This document shows positions 15,164 through 24,898 of a stretch of DNA of 64,000 nt, one piece after another (position 1 is the first letter of the stretch; each line of letters opens with the position of its first letter). This stretch comes from Aporhodopirellula sallentina SM41 (GTDB lineage Bacteria > Planctomycetota > Planctomycetia > Pirellulales > Pirellulaceae), in assembly GCF_000346505.1 (NCBI RefSeq), contig NZ_ANOH01000228.1, positions 28,995 to 92,994 on the forward strand. The letters run 5' to 3'. The notes beneath the pieces are model-generated. The model had not been told where the DNA came from. It was given only the letters and a program-made list of their open reading frames with translations, and did not search any database. The translations under genes and the position numbers were made by a program.

Positions 15164-16126
15164 ATGAAACCTCGTTTCCAAAACAGCCTCTCGCTTCCCG
15201 AGGGCTATCGTTACCTGCATCAGATTGCTCCCACACCACTGGTGCCGGTAACGTTGGAGGACGCTGGCGTGGAAATTTGGTGCAAATTGGAGTTTCTCAA
15301 TCCGAGCGGTTCGACAAAGGACCGCATCGCAAGGCATATCATTGAGAAAGCGTGGCGAGCCGGAAAAATCACACGCGGAAGCACCGTCGTCGAGGCATCG
15401 AGCGGTTCGACCAGCATCGCGTTCGCCCTCGCGTGCAGCCAGATGGGACTTCGATTCGTTGCCTTCATTCCTGATTCAGCAACATCCGAACGAGAACTAA
15501 TCATTCGAGCGTACGGAGGGATCGTCAAACGGGTTCCTGGCGATATGACGGAGGTGCTTCGTGCGGCAAGGGAAGCCAGCGAGAACGAAGGATGGTTTCT
15601 AGGCCAGCAGTTTTCGAACGAAGACAACACCGAAGCACATCGGCTGTTTACGGGATCCGAGATTCTCTCGCAAATCCCCGGTGGCTGCGTCGACGGCATT
15701 GTCAGTGGAGTCGGCACAGGAGGCACGCTCCGCGGACTGTATGAAGCGTTCCGCAGTGCAGGATGCGAGGTGGGCGCCCACGCTGCAATTCCTTGCGAAG
15801 GCAAACTCTTCGGAGCCAACGTAGAATGCTGCAGTCTAAGATTCAGTCCGAACGTACCAGGCGTCGCCAATGGCATCAGCGACATTTACGGGCAATGGAA
15901 TTGCCCTCATCTCACGGAATGGGAAATCCCCGATGACGAGTGCCTTGAGCTGACCCGCCAGCTATGGGCCAAGGGGTTCCCAGTCGGCCCCAGTTCGGGT
16001 CTCAACATGGCTGCGGCGATCCGCGTGGCCGATAGATTGGGAAAAGATTGCGCTGTGGTCACTGTCTTCCCAGATCGGATGGAGCGGTACTTTTCCCACA
16101 CGGTATTCGACGGCATACGGCCCTGA
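15164..16126 (+). CDS. PLP-dependent cysteine synthase-like enzyme
   Basis: A 320-residue fold-type II PLP enzyme of the cysteine synthase/cystathionine beta-synthase family. Lys52 in NPSGSTKDR is the Schiff-base lysine; SSGSTS (79-84) matches the substrate loop and GTGGT (184-188) the PLP-phosphate loop. Members make cysteine from O-acetylserine or carry out related beta-replacements. The length fits a single catalytic domain without a CBS or ACT module. The ATG at 15164 is chosen; an upstream TTG in frame adds only repeat-like sequence. The gene stands alone between repeat-rich stretches, so its exact substrate is not indicated by neighbours. Confidence 0.85.
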   Translation: MKPRFQNSLSLPEGYRYLHQIAPTPLVPVTLEDAGVEIWCKLEFLNPSGSTKDRIARHIIEKAWRAGKITRGSTVVEASSGSTSIAFALACSQMGLRFVAFIPDSATSERELIIRAYGGIVKRVPGDMTEVLRAAREASENEGWFLGQQFSNEDNTEAHRLFTGSEILSQIPGGCVDGIVSGVGTGGTLRGLYEAFRSAGCEVGAHAAIPCEGKLFGANVECCSLRFSPNVPGVANGISDIYGQWNCPHLTEWEIPDDECLELTRQLWAKGFPVGPSSGLNMAAAIRVADRLGKDCAVVTVFPDRMERYFSHTVFDGIRP

Positions 16127-16200
16127 TATTCCGCGCAGTAGCACTAGCATGCGTGATTCGGCAGACGCCGTGATCCTCTACACGTCAATCGCCAACCGAT

Positions 16201-16340
16201 GGTGAGTGGCACCACTTGGCAAGGAGCCCGCCGCTAGTTGGTGCATGGCATTGGCTGGAAGGATAGTTGGTGGGTGGCACCGTTTGAAAAATGGGATAGC
16301 AGATTGCCGCGGGTTGGTGGGTGGCACCGTTTGAAAAATG
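16201..16340 (+). repeat. Cluster of REP-like repeats, two identical over 27 bp
   Basis: A GGTGAGTGGCACC copy (16201-16213), a degenerate one near 16238, and two identical 27-bp copies at 16267-16293 and 16314-16340, all in the same direction. The two long copies share the GGTGGGTGGCACC core and an A-rich tail, with starts 47 bp apart. The 310 bp from 16127 to 16437 hold no gene. Confidence 0.7.
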
Positions 16341-16341
16341 C

Positions 16342-16370
16342 TTGACACGCTATTGTATTACCAATAAAAC
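16342..16370 (+). promoter_or_regulatory. Candidate promoter of the first DUF1559 gene
   Basis: TTGACA at 16342-16347, 17-nt spacer, TAAAAC at 16365-16370 (four of six consensus bases). The -35 box begins two bases after the end of the second 27-bp repeat, so the repeat forms the upstream edge of the promoter. Confidence 0.45.
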
Positions 16371-16437
16371 AGAATCAACTACCGTTGCGGGGCTGCAGTG
16401 GAGCCCGGTCTACCACTGATATTCAAGGGTATTTGTC

Positions 16438-17727
16438 ATGATTAGAAATTCGGAGCGACTTCGCCAGGGATTTACCTTGGTGGAGTTGTTGGTTGTGATC
16501 GCCATCATTGGTGTCTTGGTCGGTCTGTTATTACCTGCGGTTCAAGCCGCACGCGAAGCCGCTCGGCGGATGAGTTGCAGCAACAATTTCAAACAAATTG
16601 GCTTGGCACTGCACAATTACCACTCAGCGTACAAACAGTTGCCACGGCACATGGGCGGCACACGCTCACCGACGAACAAACAGTGGTACTCGGGTGGTGA
16701 TGGAGCGCAGGCCGCCAACGCTTCTTCCCTGAGTGTCTTCGTCGGAATGCTGCCGTTCATTGAGCAACAAGCATTGTGGGAGCAAATTTCCAATCCCAAC
16801 AATACCTATTGGAACGGATCGTCGGTGGTCAGCCCGATGCCGACAAGTCCATGGAATTCCATGGGGCCTTCACCGCATGAATCACGGTATGTTCCATGGC
16901 GTACCCAGGTTCCTGGCTTTCGATGCCCAAGCGATCCGGGGCAAGGTGAACCATCCTATGGTCGGACGAACTATGCCGCGTGCCTTGGAGACGGAATCAG
17001 CTATACATCAACAGGCGTCGGAGCATACAACTCCGCCGGATGGCTCGACGAAGTGTCGGTGGGTTCGAACGCTTGGCAAACTCCAGAAGGTCGTTCGCGT
17101 TATACTCGCGCGGGTTGCCGGGGAGTGTTCGTTCCACGGCAAGACATGCGTTTCCGTGACATCCTCGACGGTCTCGCTAACACCATCATGGCTGGTGAGA
17201 TCGCCACAGACCTAGGCGATCTCGACAAACGAACGATCCCAATGCGAACCGGCAGTCACAACAGTGCCACGACCGGACCTCTCCGCGAGCCCGATGCGTG
17301 CACGGATCTCGGTTACATCGATCCCGAACGGCCACAGTTTTGGGAAGGATCGCGAGCCTATTCCGGGTCGGGCGCGCCGAGCAATGGCCAAGCCGAACGT
17401 CCTCAATTTGGACGCGGTTATCGTTGGGCGGTTGGCTCGCCGACCATGACCGGAATGTTGACAGTCCTGCCGCCAAACCGCGAACTCTGCAACGCGTATA
17501 ATCACGATGGCGAGTCCACCGCGACAGCGAGCAGTCGCCACCAAGGAGGTGTCCACGTATTGATGGGCGATGGGGCGGTCAGGTTCATCACCGATTCTAT
17601 TGAAGCAGGTGATTCCAGCGCGGACGGAATCTTCCTCAACAATCAACCAGGTGGACCAAGCCCATACGGACTATGGGGCGCGTTGGGATCGCGTGCCGCT
17701 AAAGAAGTGATTGACGAGGAGTTCTAA
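16438..17727 (+). CDS. DUF1559 protein with type II pseudopilin-like N-terminus
   Basis: A 429-residue protein. Residues 11-17 (GFTLVEL) plus a hydrophobic helix form a class III (prepilin) signal cleaved after Gly11. The DUF1559 domain follows, with its conserved [20 protein letters not shown] opening (about residues 45-65). The C-terminal H-X9-DG motif is visible as [12 protein letters not shown] near residue 375, and the protein ends EVIDEEF. Planctomycetes carry dozens of such genes. The proteins are thought to reach the envelope through pseudopilin processing, but their role is unknown. AAGGG precedes the ATG. A small lipoprotein gene follows after a terminator-like hairpin. Confidence 0.9.
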   Translation: MIRNSERLRQGFTLVELLVVIAIIGVLVGLLLPAVQAAREAARRMSCSNNFKQIGLALHNYHSAYKQLPRHMGGTRSPTNKQWYSGGDGAQAANASSLSVFVGMLPFIEQQALWEQISNPNNTYWNGSSVVSPMPTSPWNSMGPSPHESRYVPWRTQVPGFRCPSDPGQGEPSYGRTNYAACLGDGISYTSTGVGAYNSAGWLDEVSVGSNAWQTPEGRSRYTRAGCRGVFVPRQDMRFRDILDGLANTIMAGEIATDLGDLDKRTIPMRTGSHNSATTGPLREPDACTDLGYIDPERPQFWEGSRAYSGSGAPSNGQAERPQFGRGYRWAVGSPTMTGMLTVLPPNRELCNAYNHDGESTATASSRHQGGVHVLMGDGAVRFITDSIEAGDSSADGIFLNNQPGGPSPYGLWGALGSRAAKEVIDEEF

Positions 17728-17793
17728 TTTTCCTTCTCAACACGACGACTCAATAAAGAAGTCTCGAGTCGCATGGCTCTCGCGTGAACAGAT

Positions 17794-17816
17794 CCAGCAT
17801 CGGAGTTCGATGCTGG
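17794..17816 (+). other. 9-bp perfect hairpin downstream of DUF1559 gene 1
   Basis: CCAGCATCG (17794-17802), loop GAGTT, CGATGCTGG (17808-17816). No T-run follows, so it is more likely an RNA stability or processing element than a terminator. Confidence 0.45.
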
Positions 17817-17910
17817 AACGAAGCATTGGAACGTCGAGTACCCTATCGAATTCTCCAAGATGCCGAGCTAGATGCTTGGTGGACTTCCCGTTCGGTTTAC
17901 CGCTTTCACG

Positions 17911-17957
17911 AGACACCGTTCGTCATCGATGGCATCCGGTGTCTGTCTCTTTTTTTG
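17911..17957 (+). terminator. Terminator-like hairpin between DUF1559 gene 1 and its lipoprotein
   Basis: AGACACCG (17911-17918) pairs with CGGTGTCT (17937-17944), with a CATCGATG palindrome in the loop, followed by GTCTC and seven T (17951-17957). It lies 28 nt before the lipoprotein ATG, so it would end or attenuate read-through from the DUF1559 gene. Confidence 0.55.
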
Positions 17958-17985
17958 CTACGCTCACCTTCCCAATGGAATTGAC

Positions 17986-18165
17986 ATGTTGTTCACACGC
18001 TTCGCGCTCGTAGGTTTGTTGGCCTTCTCGTTGTCTTGTGTTACCGGCTGTGGAGGCAGCCAAGAACCTCAACTGGTCGAGGGAGCCGTGATGGATAACG
18101 GGGGGATGTCCGAGGAAGAACTCAACTTCGACACCCCCGAAGAAGAAACATCGGGCGCCTATTAG
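17986..18165 (+). CDS. Small lipoprotein paired with DUF1559 gene 1
   Basis: A 59-residue protein with a signal peptide ending in a lipobox (SCVTGC, Cys22) and a short acidic mature part (GGSQEPQLVEGAVMDNGG...EEELNFDTPEEE). The family is not recognised, but the same kind of tiny acidic lipoprotein follows the other two DUF1559 genes of the window (20530-20700 and 36394-36642), so the pairing is real. The ATG at 17986 opens the signal peptide. Confidence 0.7.
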   Translation: MLFTRFALVGLLAFSLSCVTGCGGSQEPQLVEGAVMDNGGMSEEELNFDTPEEETSGAY

Positions 18166-19121
18166 CAACATGCGCCGCTGCGAACAGGGCGGTTCACAGC
18201 GGTAATCACTCGCCGGTGAAGCACTCGAGACAGGCTGCCCAACTGCCATCCCCCTGAGACAGGACCAACCATGGCTCCGTTTGAGCCGAGTGCAATGGCG
18301 ATTTGCACAAATGGGTTCGTGGTGGGCCGTTTGGGCGGAGTTTACAAAGGCAGCCGCTTGAAATTCGATTCCCCCTCAGCCGGTGACAAAAACTTTCTCC
18401 CCGGCGTCACCAACCATCCTCTGGTTGGCTAATTGGCTTTTGTCACACGTACCGGCAGACAACGCCCCCAACGGCCCCATAGCCCGGAACATGATGAACT
18501 GTTGTCCCCTTCGTGCACAGCCAAATCGGTCGTCTGAGAAAGCCTTAAGGGAATCTGCAACGCCTTATCGCCAGAGCGATTTATTGCGCACAACCTAGGC
18601 AGCTTCCACCACTTCAAAGTGCGCCCAAAGAGATATATAGGCAGTGCCGCGCATGCTTGAACAGGAGTCCGCGCCACCGTTATCGTCCGCGCACCCACCC
18701 ACATGGCAGAGAATCCTGCGCTATCGCAAACATAGTGTTCGCTCACGCGACATTTTCTCCAACCGCATCAACGCTGCCTGTTCCTTTTTGCAATTCGGAT
18801 GGGGTGCCTGATACCGGCTCGACGTCTAAAGCAACCGTGATCAAAAAACAGGCACCCAATGCATGCAACACGTGCACGCTTCATTTTGAAAACCCCTAGC
18901 GTTGACAACAACGGTCACCGAACTGCCTTTACCAAAACGGTCCGCTGTTTGCCTATAGAAGCGACCGAAAGATGTGATGGCATGTCTTTCATGCTCGCTT
19001 CATTTCATGCAGAGCAATTTTTGCGACCTCCCAATTTCCCTATTGGAAACATCCCAAGATGTCACGTACGTACTGTCCTACCTCTTCGGCACCCCTGATA
19101 GTCACAGGCCCTCCGTCCGAA
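18166..19121. other. Intergenic 955 bp, no gene seen
   Basis: Both strands were read; the open frames here have Arg/Ser/Pro-rich, non-coding composition. The only structure noted is a hairpin at 18410-18428 (CCAACCA, loop TCCTC, TGGTTGG). The promoter of the second DUF1559 gene should lie near the right end. Confidence 0.5.
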
Positions 19122-20375
19122 ATGACCGACCGCCAATCCCGCCGCGGTTTCACCCTCGTCGAACTGCTAGTTGTCATCGCAATCATCGCTGTTCTCGTCG
19201 GCCTTCTTCTCCCGGCGGTCCAAGCCGCTCGCGAAGCAGCCCGACGGATGAGCTGCAGCAACAACGTCAAGCAACTCGGCTTGGCGCTTCACAACTACCA
19301 TTCCGCCTACCAACAACTGCCACGGCAACTGGGCGGCACCAACGGCCACTTCGACAAAGGTAGCACGGGCGGAAACAGCCTTCGCCGATACGCTCCAGGC
19401 AACAACGGCGGCGAACTGTCGGCGTTGGTCGGTTTGACCCCGTTCTTCGAGCAACAAGCGTTGTGGGAACAAATCTCCAACCCGTATCAAGTCCACGAAG
19501 GTACCGGTGCCGGAAACATCTACCAAGCGATGGGTCCATGGCCAAACCGAACTCTGATCGAATCGGTCAACGCAGCGAGCGGAATGTATGACCCTTGGGT
19601 AACAGAAATCCCAACCTTGCGTTGCCCTAGTGATCCAGGCGTCGGTCTGCCCGCACAAGGCCGCAGTAACTACGGCGTTTGCATGGGCGATTCCATCGAC
19701 CAAACAATCGGCAACAAATATCACCCATACAACGGTTCGATGTACGCCAGCACGACGACGCTGACCAAAATTCAAGCTGCCACTCGCGGTATGTTCCAAC
19801 CGGAGATCGACAACCGATTCCGTGACATTTTGGACGGCTTGTCGAACACGGTAGCGATGGGCGAGTTTGTCACCGACAACGGCGACAAGAACATTCGCAC
19901 CACCGGCGTCAAAGGCGTCTCGGTCAAAACAATCGGTGGGGTTCGTGGCTGCGAAGGCTACATCGATCCAGAACGTCCTCTCTACTGGGATGACTCGACG
20001 TCGATCCTTAACTCCGGGAACGTGGAATGGCGACGCGGGATGCGATGGGCTTCCGGGTACGCGATCTTCACCGGCATGTTCACAATCCTGCCGCCCAACC
20101 GCGAAATCTGCTACTCGTCCGGTTACGTGCAAGGCGACGGGATCCTCACTCCTAGCAGCAACCACCAAGGTGGCTGCCACGTCTTGATGGGCGATGGTGC
20201 GGTTCGATTCATCACCGATTCGATCGACTCAGGCGATCTCAATCGTGCGATGGTTACCGTCAGCAGCACCAACGGTGACTCGACATTGTCGGTTCCTGGT
20301 TCAGCAAGCCCCTATGGGTTGTGGGGATCACTCGGAACTCGCGCAAGTCGTGAAGTCATCTCCGAAGAGTTTTAG
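19122..20375 (+). CDS. DUF1559 protein with pseudopilin-like N-terminus (second copy)
   Basis: A 417-residue paralogue of the gene at 16438. The prepilin motif [10 protein letters not shown] (residues 7-16) and hydrophobic helix are followed by [20 protein letters not shown]; the H-X9-DG motif appears as [12 protein letters not shown] and the end reads SREVISEEF. The ATG at 19122 puts the prepilin motif at the usual distance; an in-frame ATG at 19059 would add 21 polar residues. A strong terminator and a tiny lipoprotein gene follow, as for the first copy. Confidence 0.9.
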   Translation: MTDRQSRRGFTLVELLVVIAIIAVLVGLLLPAVQAAREAARRMSCSNNVKQLGLALHNYHSAYQQLPRQLGGTNGHFDKGSTGGNSLRRYAPGNNGGELSALVGLTPFFEQQALWEQISNPYQVHEGTGAGNIYQAMGPWPNRTLIESVNAASGMYDPWVTEIPTLRCPSDPGVGLPAQGRSNYGVCMGDSIDQTIGNKYHPYNGSMYASTTTLTKIQAATRGMFQPEIDNRFRDILDGLSNTVAMGEFVTDNGDKNIRTTGVKGVSVKTIGGVRGCEGYIDPERPLYWDDSTSILNSGNVEWRRGMRWASGYAIFTGMFTILPPNREICYSSGYVQGDGILTPSSNHQGGCHVLMGDGAVRFITDSIDSGDLNRAMVTVSSTNGDSTLSVPGSASPYGLWGSLGTRASREVISEEF

Positions 20376-20471
20376 TCACACCACGACCTGTCGGTTGCAT
20401 TCACGTCACAAGGTGGCATAGCCTCCTTCACGGAAATCGGTCGCACCGACTTCGTCGTCTTTCAACTATTC

Positions 20472-20510
20472 AGTGCCAACCGACATAATCGGTTGGCGCT
20501 GTTTTCCTTT
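20472..20510 (+). terminator. Strong intrinsic terminator between DUF1559 gene 2 and its lipoprotein
   Basis: AGTGCCAACCGA (20472-20483), loop CATAA, TCGGTTGGCGCT (20489-20500): a 12-bp stem with one G-T pair, then GTTTTCCTTTTT. It ends only about 20 nt before the lipoprotein ATG at 20530. Confidence 0.75.
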
Positions 20511-20529
20511 TTCCAAGAGATTTTGTCAA

Positions 20530-20700
20530 ATGAAATACGTCATCACCTCCTTCCTGTTCATCGCATGCTTCAGCGCCATCGGTTGCCAAGAATCGGGACC
20601 TGAGCTTGCCTACGACTCAACCGATGTCGAACAGTACCTCGAGGCTCACCCAGAGCTCAAAGAAGAGCAACCATACCACGAGCCATCGAGTGACGAGTAG
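20530..20700 (+). CDS. Small lipoprotein paired with DUF1559 gene 2
   Basis: A 56-residue protein: signal peptide MKYVITSFLFIACFSAIGC with lipobox Cys19, then an acidic tail (ESGPELAYDSTDVEQYLEAHPELKEE...SSDE). It resembles in size, acidity and position the lipoproteins at 17986 and 36394. Transcription must pass or start within the terminator just upstream, so it may be made at a different level from its DUF1559 partner. Confidence 0.7.
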   Translation: MKYVITSFLFIACFSAIGCQESGPELAYDSTDVEQYLEAHPELKEEQPYHEPSSDE

Positions 20701-20706
20701 GGAACC

Positions 20707-20727
20707 GGCCGCTATCGGCCTTCCCTT
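20707..20727 (+). terminator. Weak terminator after the lipoprotein gene
   Basis: GGCCG (20707-20711), loop CTAT, CGGCC (20716-20720), then TTCCCTT. It lies between the lipoprotein gene and the convergent kinase gene. Confidence 0.35.
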
Positions 20728-20767
20728 CGGATAGACACCTATCACGCCGCACGAGTAACCATTCCAT

Positions 20768-22537
20768 TCACCGGATTCCCAGTTCGGCGATTTCGTCGAG
20801 CTGTTTGCGAGCGCTGCGAAGACTCGCTCCTGCAAATTTGTCTTTCCAGCTTTGACGGTTTTCTCGTCCTGCCCGCTGGACATGATAAAACGCCCACAGG
20901 GACACACCGATCCCAACACATCCAACGATTAGAGATGGGATCAGTGAATTGGGATGCATAATTTGGTCAAATCCGGCGGCGATTCCCGTTGGAATCCACA
21001 TTAGCCACCACGGGAACCCGATCAGCGGACTCAGACGCAAGTAAATGCTTTGCACGTCCGAAACTCTTCCCTGTACCATTTCAATGGGCTGGAAATAGTC
21101 GATTCGTTTTATTCGGACCATGACGGCGATTGCGGCAGCGATCACGGCAACGCCGTAAACGTGCAGGATCACCCCAGAGACCAACCGGTGCGGGACATCC
21201 ACATTCCGTGTCCAGCAAAACGCCCCCAAGACGATCAGCGTAACGCCGAGGAAGATCTGGAACATCTGCCACGCAAACAATGGCCGCAGCGACGCCTGGA
21301 CTTGGCTCATCAAGTTGCGACGATCCAACAACATCCGCGCCGCCGGTCCCGACTGCTCGCCAGATCGCGCCTCGGAAATCGCTTCGCGCGAGGGCCGAGA
21401 CAGATCGGCGTCTAACGTGACCGCCATTGAGACTTCGCCAGAGTTCGCAATCGACTGCAGATCCGACTTCACATCACTGGCGGCCTGATATCGAAAACGG
21501 GGTTCCTTTTCGAGCGACCGCAAGACGACTTCGTCCAAACGAACGTCTATCGACACCTTCTTCGACGGCGGTGCAAACCGTCCCAACGGTACCTCACCCG
21601 TCAACAGCTCATAGAAGACAACTCCCAGCGAATAGATATCTGCGCGGTGGTCGACGTTGTGAACGCCATCGTACTGCTCCGGAGCCATGTAACGCGGGGT
21701 CCCCATGACCTGATTAGTTGCCGTCAAAGGTGAAGTCTGATCGGCGTTGCCAATGATCCGAGATAACCCAAAGTCGACAATCTTCACCTCGCCGTTTCGG
21801 TTTAAAAGGATATTCTCCGGTTTGATGTCTCGATGGATCACGCCTTGATCGTGAGCGTACTGCAGTGCATCGCAAAGCTGCGGCACGATGGCTAGAGCTT
21901 GCTTGGGCGACAGTTCACCGGACTGGACAACATTTCGCAGCGTTGTTCCGTCGACGTGTTCCATGAAAAAGTAATACGCTTCACCGATATTCCCGAATTC
22001 ATACACCGAAACGATGTTGGGATGATTCAGTTTCGCGAGCGCCCGAGCCTCGCGTGTGAACCTCAGTGAAAACCGAGCGTCGTGATGAAACTCTTCCGGC
22101 AGCAATTTCAACGCGACGTCGCGATCGAGCCCCGGTTGTCTGGCCCGATAAACCGCGCCCATCCCTCCGGCACCGAGCAACTCGATCACCTGCAGACTCG
22201 GAAACAACTTTGCGACTCGGTCGACCGAAGGTGGTGCAAACGGCAAAGCGGACCGTTTCTCCGCCGCGAATGCATCCTCAACAACACCGGCGTGCTCCGG
22301 GAAACGAACGTTGTACTCCTCCTGCGATGGCGACTCGCCCTTTTGCTTTCGATAATCAAGATCCAACGCGATAAGCTCCGCCAGCAAGAGCTCTCGTTGG
22401 CCTCCATTGTCCACGTCGGCGATTAACGACTCGATCGCAATCGGTTCGCCTGACTGCCACGCGGTTTCAAATCGCTCGCAGTGGTCATCGATCTGTTGCA
22501 GGATCGCGACCGGTAGGTTTTTCTGACGAATGTTCAT
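20768..22537 (-). CDS. Membrane Ser/Thr protein kinase
   Basis: A 589-residue Hanks-type kinase. A helical N-terminal region (1-100) precedes the catalytic domain (about 116-375), with glycine loop GAGGMG (122-127), Lys144, HRDIKPEN (235-242) and DFG (255-257), so it should be active. Four hydrophobic segments between about 425 and 540 anchor it in the membrane at its C-terminal side. Its start overlaps the end of the ECF sigma gene by 53 bp, a recurrent planctomycete pair in which kinase and sigma factor are thought to act in one signalling pathway. Confidence 0.9.
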   Translation of the reverse strand: MNIRQKNLPVAILQQIDDHCERFETAWQSGEPIAIESLIADVDNGGQRELLLAELIALDLDYRKQKGESPSQEEYNVRFPEHAGVVEDAFAAEKRSALPFAPPSVDRVAKLFPSLQVIELLGAGGMGAVYRARQPGLDRDVALKLLPEEFHHDARFSLRFTREARALAKLNHPNIVSVYEFGNIGEAYYFFMEHVDGTTLRNVVQSGELSPKQALAIVPQLCDALQYAHDQGVIHRDIKPENILLNRNGEVKIVDFGLSRIIGNADQTSPLTATNQVMGTPRYMAPEQYDGVHNVDHRADIYSLGVVFYELLTGEVPLGRFAPPSKKVSIDVRLDEVVLRSLEKEPRFRYQAASDVKSDLQSIANSGEVSMAVTLDADLSRPSREAISEARSGEQSGPAARMLLDRRNLMSQVQASLRPLFAWQMFQIFLGVTLIVLGAFCWTRNVDVPHRLVSGVILHVYGVAVIAAAIAVMVRIKRIDYFQPIEMVQGRVSDVQSIYLRLSPLIGFPWWLMWIPTGIAAGFDQIMHPNSLIPSLIVGCVGIGVSLWAFYHVQRAGRENRQSWKDKFAGASLRSARKQLDEIAELGIR

Positions 22538-23138
22538 CGCTGGCGTTCATTTCCTGTTGGCATTTTTGTCGGATCAGGTGCAGACGACGTTCAACCGTCC
22601 GTTCCGAACACCCAAAACGCTCGGCCATTTCCGCGTTCGAGTATCCCTCTAACTTGGCACCCGCCAAATCTCGAAGCTGCCCGACACCCAAATGAGAAAA
22701 AAAATTCTCGATCGTTTCTTGGGTCATCAACACCATCTCGGGTGAGGGTTCGTTCCCGATCACTTCCATGAAACGATCATCGGCGTCATTTGTCGCTTGA
22801 AGCGAGCTAACGTCCACGTTTCCCCCGCGTCGAACGCGTTGGTCACGTCGGTGTTTGTCCACCACCTTGCGGGCGGCCATCCGCAACAGCAGATGCCACA
22901 GGTCATCCCGATCGGCCAAGTCGGGAAAACGTCCTTGCTGAGCGGCGTCATAAAAACTATCGAAAACGCTCAGGGCGACGTCTTCTTCATCGCTAACCGC
23001 ACGATTCTGTCCCTGCATCCGGCGTCGAACTGACCGTACCAGTCGGTCGAAATAGTGCTGCCAAATTTGATCGGCTGCGCGCGAGTCGCCCACTTTGACC
23101 TGTTCGATCCAGTGAGTCACGCCATTCGTTTTTGCCAT
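22485..23138 (-). CDS. ECF-type RNA polymerase sigma factor
   Basis: A 217-residue sigma factor. Region 2 spans about 20-105 (SDEEDVALSVFDSFYDAAQQG, then LWHLLLRMAARKVVDKHRRDQ); region 4 spans about 145-195 with the HTH GYSNAEMAERFGCSERTVERRL. A polar tail follows. The ATG at 23138 has GAAGGTG upstream and places region 2 normally; longer in-frame starts add about 56 residues of poor composition. It is cotranscribed with the kinase that overlaps it, so phosphorylation may control it. Confidence 0.9.
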   Translation of the reverse strand: MAKTNGVTHWIEQVKVGDSRAADQIWQHYFDRLVRSVRRRMQGQNRAVSDEEDVALSVFDSFYDAAQQGRFPDLADRDDLWHLLLRMAARKVVDKHRRDQRVRRGGNVDVSSLQATNDADDRFMEVIGNEPSPEMVLMTQETIENFFSHLGVGQLRDLAGAKLEGYSNAEMAERFGCSERTVERRLHLIRQKCQQEMNASDEHSSEKPTGRDPATDR

Positions 23139-23452
23139 TTTCGCAGACACCTTCAGGACGAAACGCCCCTCCTCGAACATCGTCACGCAGCAAATTGGAT
23201 CATCCGATCCAACGGCAGTCGGGCAGAAGGGCACCGGAGCACATTGTTTGTGTTTGGCGGGACCACGTGATTCCGAAATACCGGATTCTAGCCTATCTGG
23301 CGACAACGACTGTACCGCGGATACGTTCGAGTGTTCTCGTATTCCGACGCAGCTTGGATTTCGGGTAGGGGGTAGTTGATATTGTCAAAGAGCCTGCTGC
23401 GTAGGGATCTTTAACAAGATCCACTGCCGGAGAAGAGAGCTAGCGTAGATGA
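23139..23452. other. Intergenic 314 bp upstream of the sigma factor
   Basis: No gene. It holds a fragment (CTGGCGACAACGAC, near 23299) of the repeat family seen at 39.4 and 43.0 kb, and the hairpin repeat at 23405-23422. Confidence 0.4.
23405..23422. repeat. GGATCTT-TAAC-AAGATCC hairpin repeat
   Basis: A perfect 7-bp inverted repeat with TAAC in the loop. The same 18 bp recur at 39356-39373 with partly shared flanks. It lies 30 bp downstream of nothing but the sulfatase stop on the minus strand, i.e. in intergenic DNA. Confidence 0.6.
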
Positions 23453-24898
23453 CTAATGAGCCTCGTCGACATGAGTGAGTGGCTTGCGATACGTATCCAT
23501 CCGTTCCATCGCCGCTGCCTCATATTTTCTTTGAAGTTGCCATAGCGGACGTTTGAGAGTTACTTCCCATTCGAAGAGTTTCCTAAACATATCCCGCACA
23601 CGTTCCGGATGCACCGCCGCCAAATCATTTACCTCCGAAATGTCATCGGGCAGGTAATACAATTCGGCAGGCCGGTCTGGGTAGCGAAGCAGTTTCCAAT
23701 CGCCGTCGCGGATGGCCCCCCGAGCCTCTTTCTTCCAAAACAAAGTTTGGTGCGGTCGGTCTTGCGTTTCGCCGGTCACATACGGCCGCAGATCAACACC
23801 ATCAATCGAGGTGAGCGACTCAACCTCTCCTCCTGCGGCGGCCACAAAGGTTGGCAAGAGATCGAGCGTGCTGATCGGATGTTTGAAGACCGATCCCGCA
23901 GACGCGACGCCCGGCCACCGCATCAAGAATGGGACGCGGATGCCGCCTTCGAGATGGTTCGCCTTGGTGCCGCTGAGCGGATCATTGTTCGAAGCGTTGC
24001 TATCGGTGGGACCGCCGTTGTCATTGGTGAAAACAACAATCGTGTTTTCCTCGAGCCCCAACTCGGCCAACGCATCGAACACGCGACCACAAGCTCGATC
24101 CATCGACAATGTCATGGCGGCCAAAGTTCTGCGTTTGCCGTTGAGTTCAGGGAATTTCGCGAGATCATTTTTCTCCGCCTGCATCGGACTGTGAACGGCA
24201 TTGAAGGACAGCATCACGAAAAACGGGCTGGCTTGGTTCCGGCGAAGGAACGCAATCGTTTCGTCAGCAAACGCGTCGGTTAAGTATTGATCCGATTCGG
24301 CAAAGCTGTTCAACCCGCGTTCGAGACGATCTTCCTTGCGTGGGTTTCGATTCTTTGGACCGAACGCGAAGTAGCTCCTCGCTCCCCCACGAAAACCGTA
24401 GAACTCATCGAAACCACGATGCAACGGATGAAAACGCTCTGCGTTCCCTTGGTGCCACTTGCCGATCAGTGCCGTGCGATAGCCGAGCTTCTTCAATCGA
24501 TCGGCTACGGTCGTTTGATCCAACGGCAGCCCCATTTCATCATCCGGCAAGCATGAATCGCTCATGTAGCCGGGAACATTATTCTCCTCATAACCAAACC
24601 GTTGTTGATAGCGGCCCGTCAGAATTCCGGCACGCGAAGGGCCACAAACCGCAGCGGTCACGTAAGCTTGCTCGAAACGCATGCTCTGCTCCGAGAACTG
24701 ATCTAAATGTGGCGTCCGGATTACCTTGCTGCCGTGAAAACCGAAGTCGGCATACCCCGCGTCATCCGCAACGATCAATACGATGTTCGGTTTTGCCACC
24801 GTGTACACCGGAGAAAGGCAACACGCAACAAACGCGATAATGGCGGCCAGCAAACACTGCGAGGACTTGCCAAGAGGTAGATCGAGATAGTGAAGCAT
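23453..24898 (-). CDS. Exported type I sulfatase
   Basis: A 481-residue sulfatase hydrolysing sulfate esters, probably of a sulfated polysaccharide, outside the cytoplasm. An N-terminal hydrophobic signal (about 14-34) precedes [12 protein letters not shown] with metal ligands Asp45-Asp46. The formylglycine motif is C85-G-P-S-R89 ([12 protein letters not shown]), of the Cys type. ALIGKWHQG carries the conserved Lys and His, and FTNDNGG matches the C-terminal metal-binding motif. Maturation requires a formylglycine-generating enzyme not encoded here. Pirellulales carry many such genes; the substrate cannot be read from the sequence. Confidence 0.92.
   Translation of the reverse strand: MLHYLDLPLGKSSQCLLAAIIAFVACCLSPVYTVAKPNIVLIVADDAGYADFGFHGSKVIRTPHLDQFSEQSMRFEQAYVTAAVCGPSRAGILTGRYQQRFGYEENNVPGYMSDSCLPDDEMGLPLDQTTVADRLKKLGYRTALIGKWHQGNAERFHPLHRGFDEFYGFRGGARSYFAFGPKNRNPRKEDRLERGLNSFAESDQYLTDAFADETIAFLRRNQASPFFVMLSFNAVHSPMQAEKNDLAKFPELNGKRRTLAAMTLSMDRACGRVFDALAELGLEENTIVVFTNDNGGPTDSNASNNDPLSGTKANHLEGGIRVPFLMRWPGVASAGSVFKHPISTLDLLPTFVAAAGGEVESLTSIDGVDLRPYVTGETQDRPHQTLFWKKEARGAIRDGDWKLLRYPDRPAELYYLPDDISEVNDLAAVHPERVRDMFRKLFEWEVTLKRPLWQLQRKYEAAAMERMDTYRKPLTHVDEAH

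Noticed and set aside
18429..18746. Possible minus-strand gene in the 18.2-19.1 kb gap
   Set aside because: No ribosome-binding site, unusual composition and no conserved pattern; left as intergenic.
19167..20180. 337-codon open frame antisense to the second DUF1559 gene
   Set aside because: The sense strand is a textbook DUF1559 protein; the antisense product is Val/Arg/Asp-rich without motifs.
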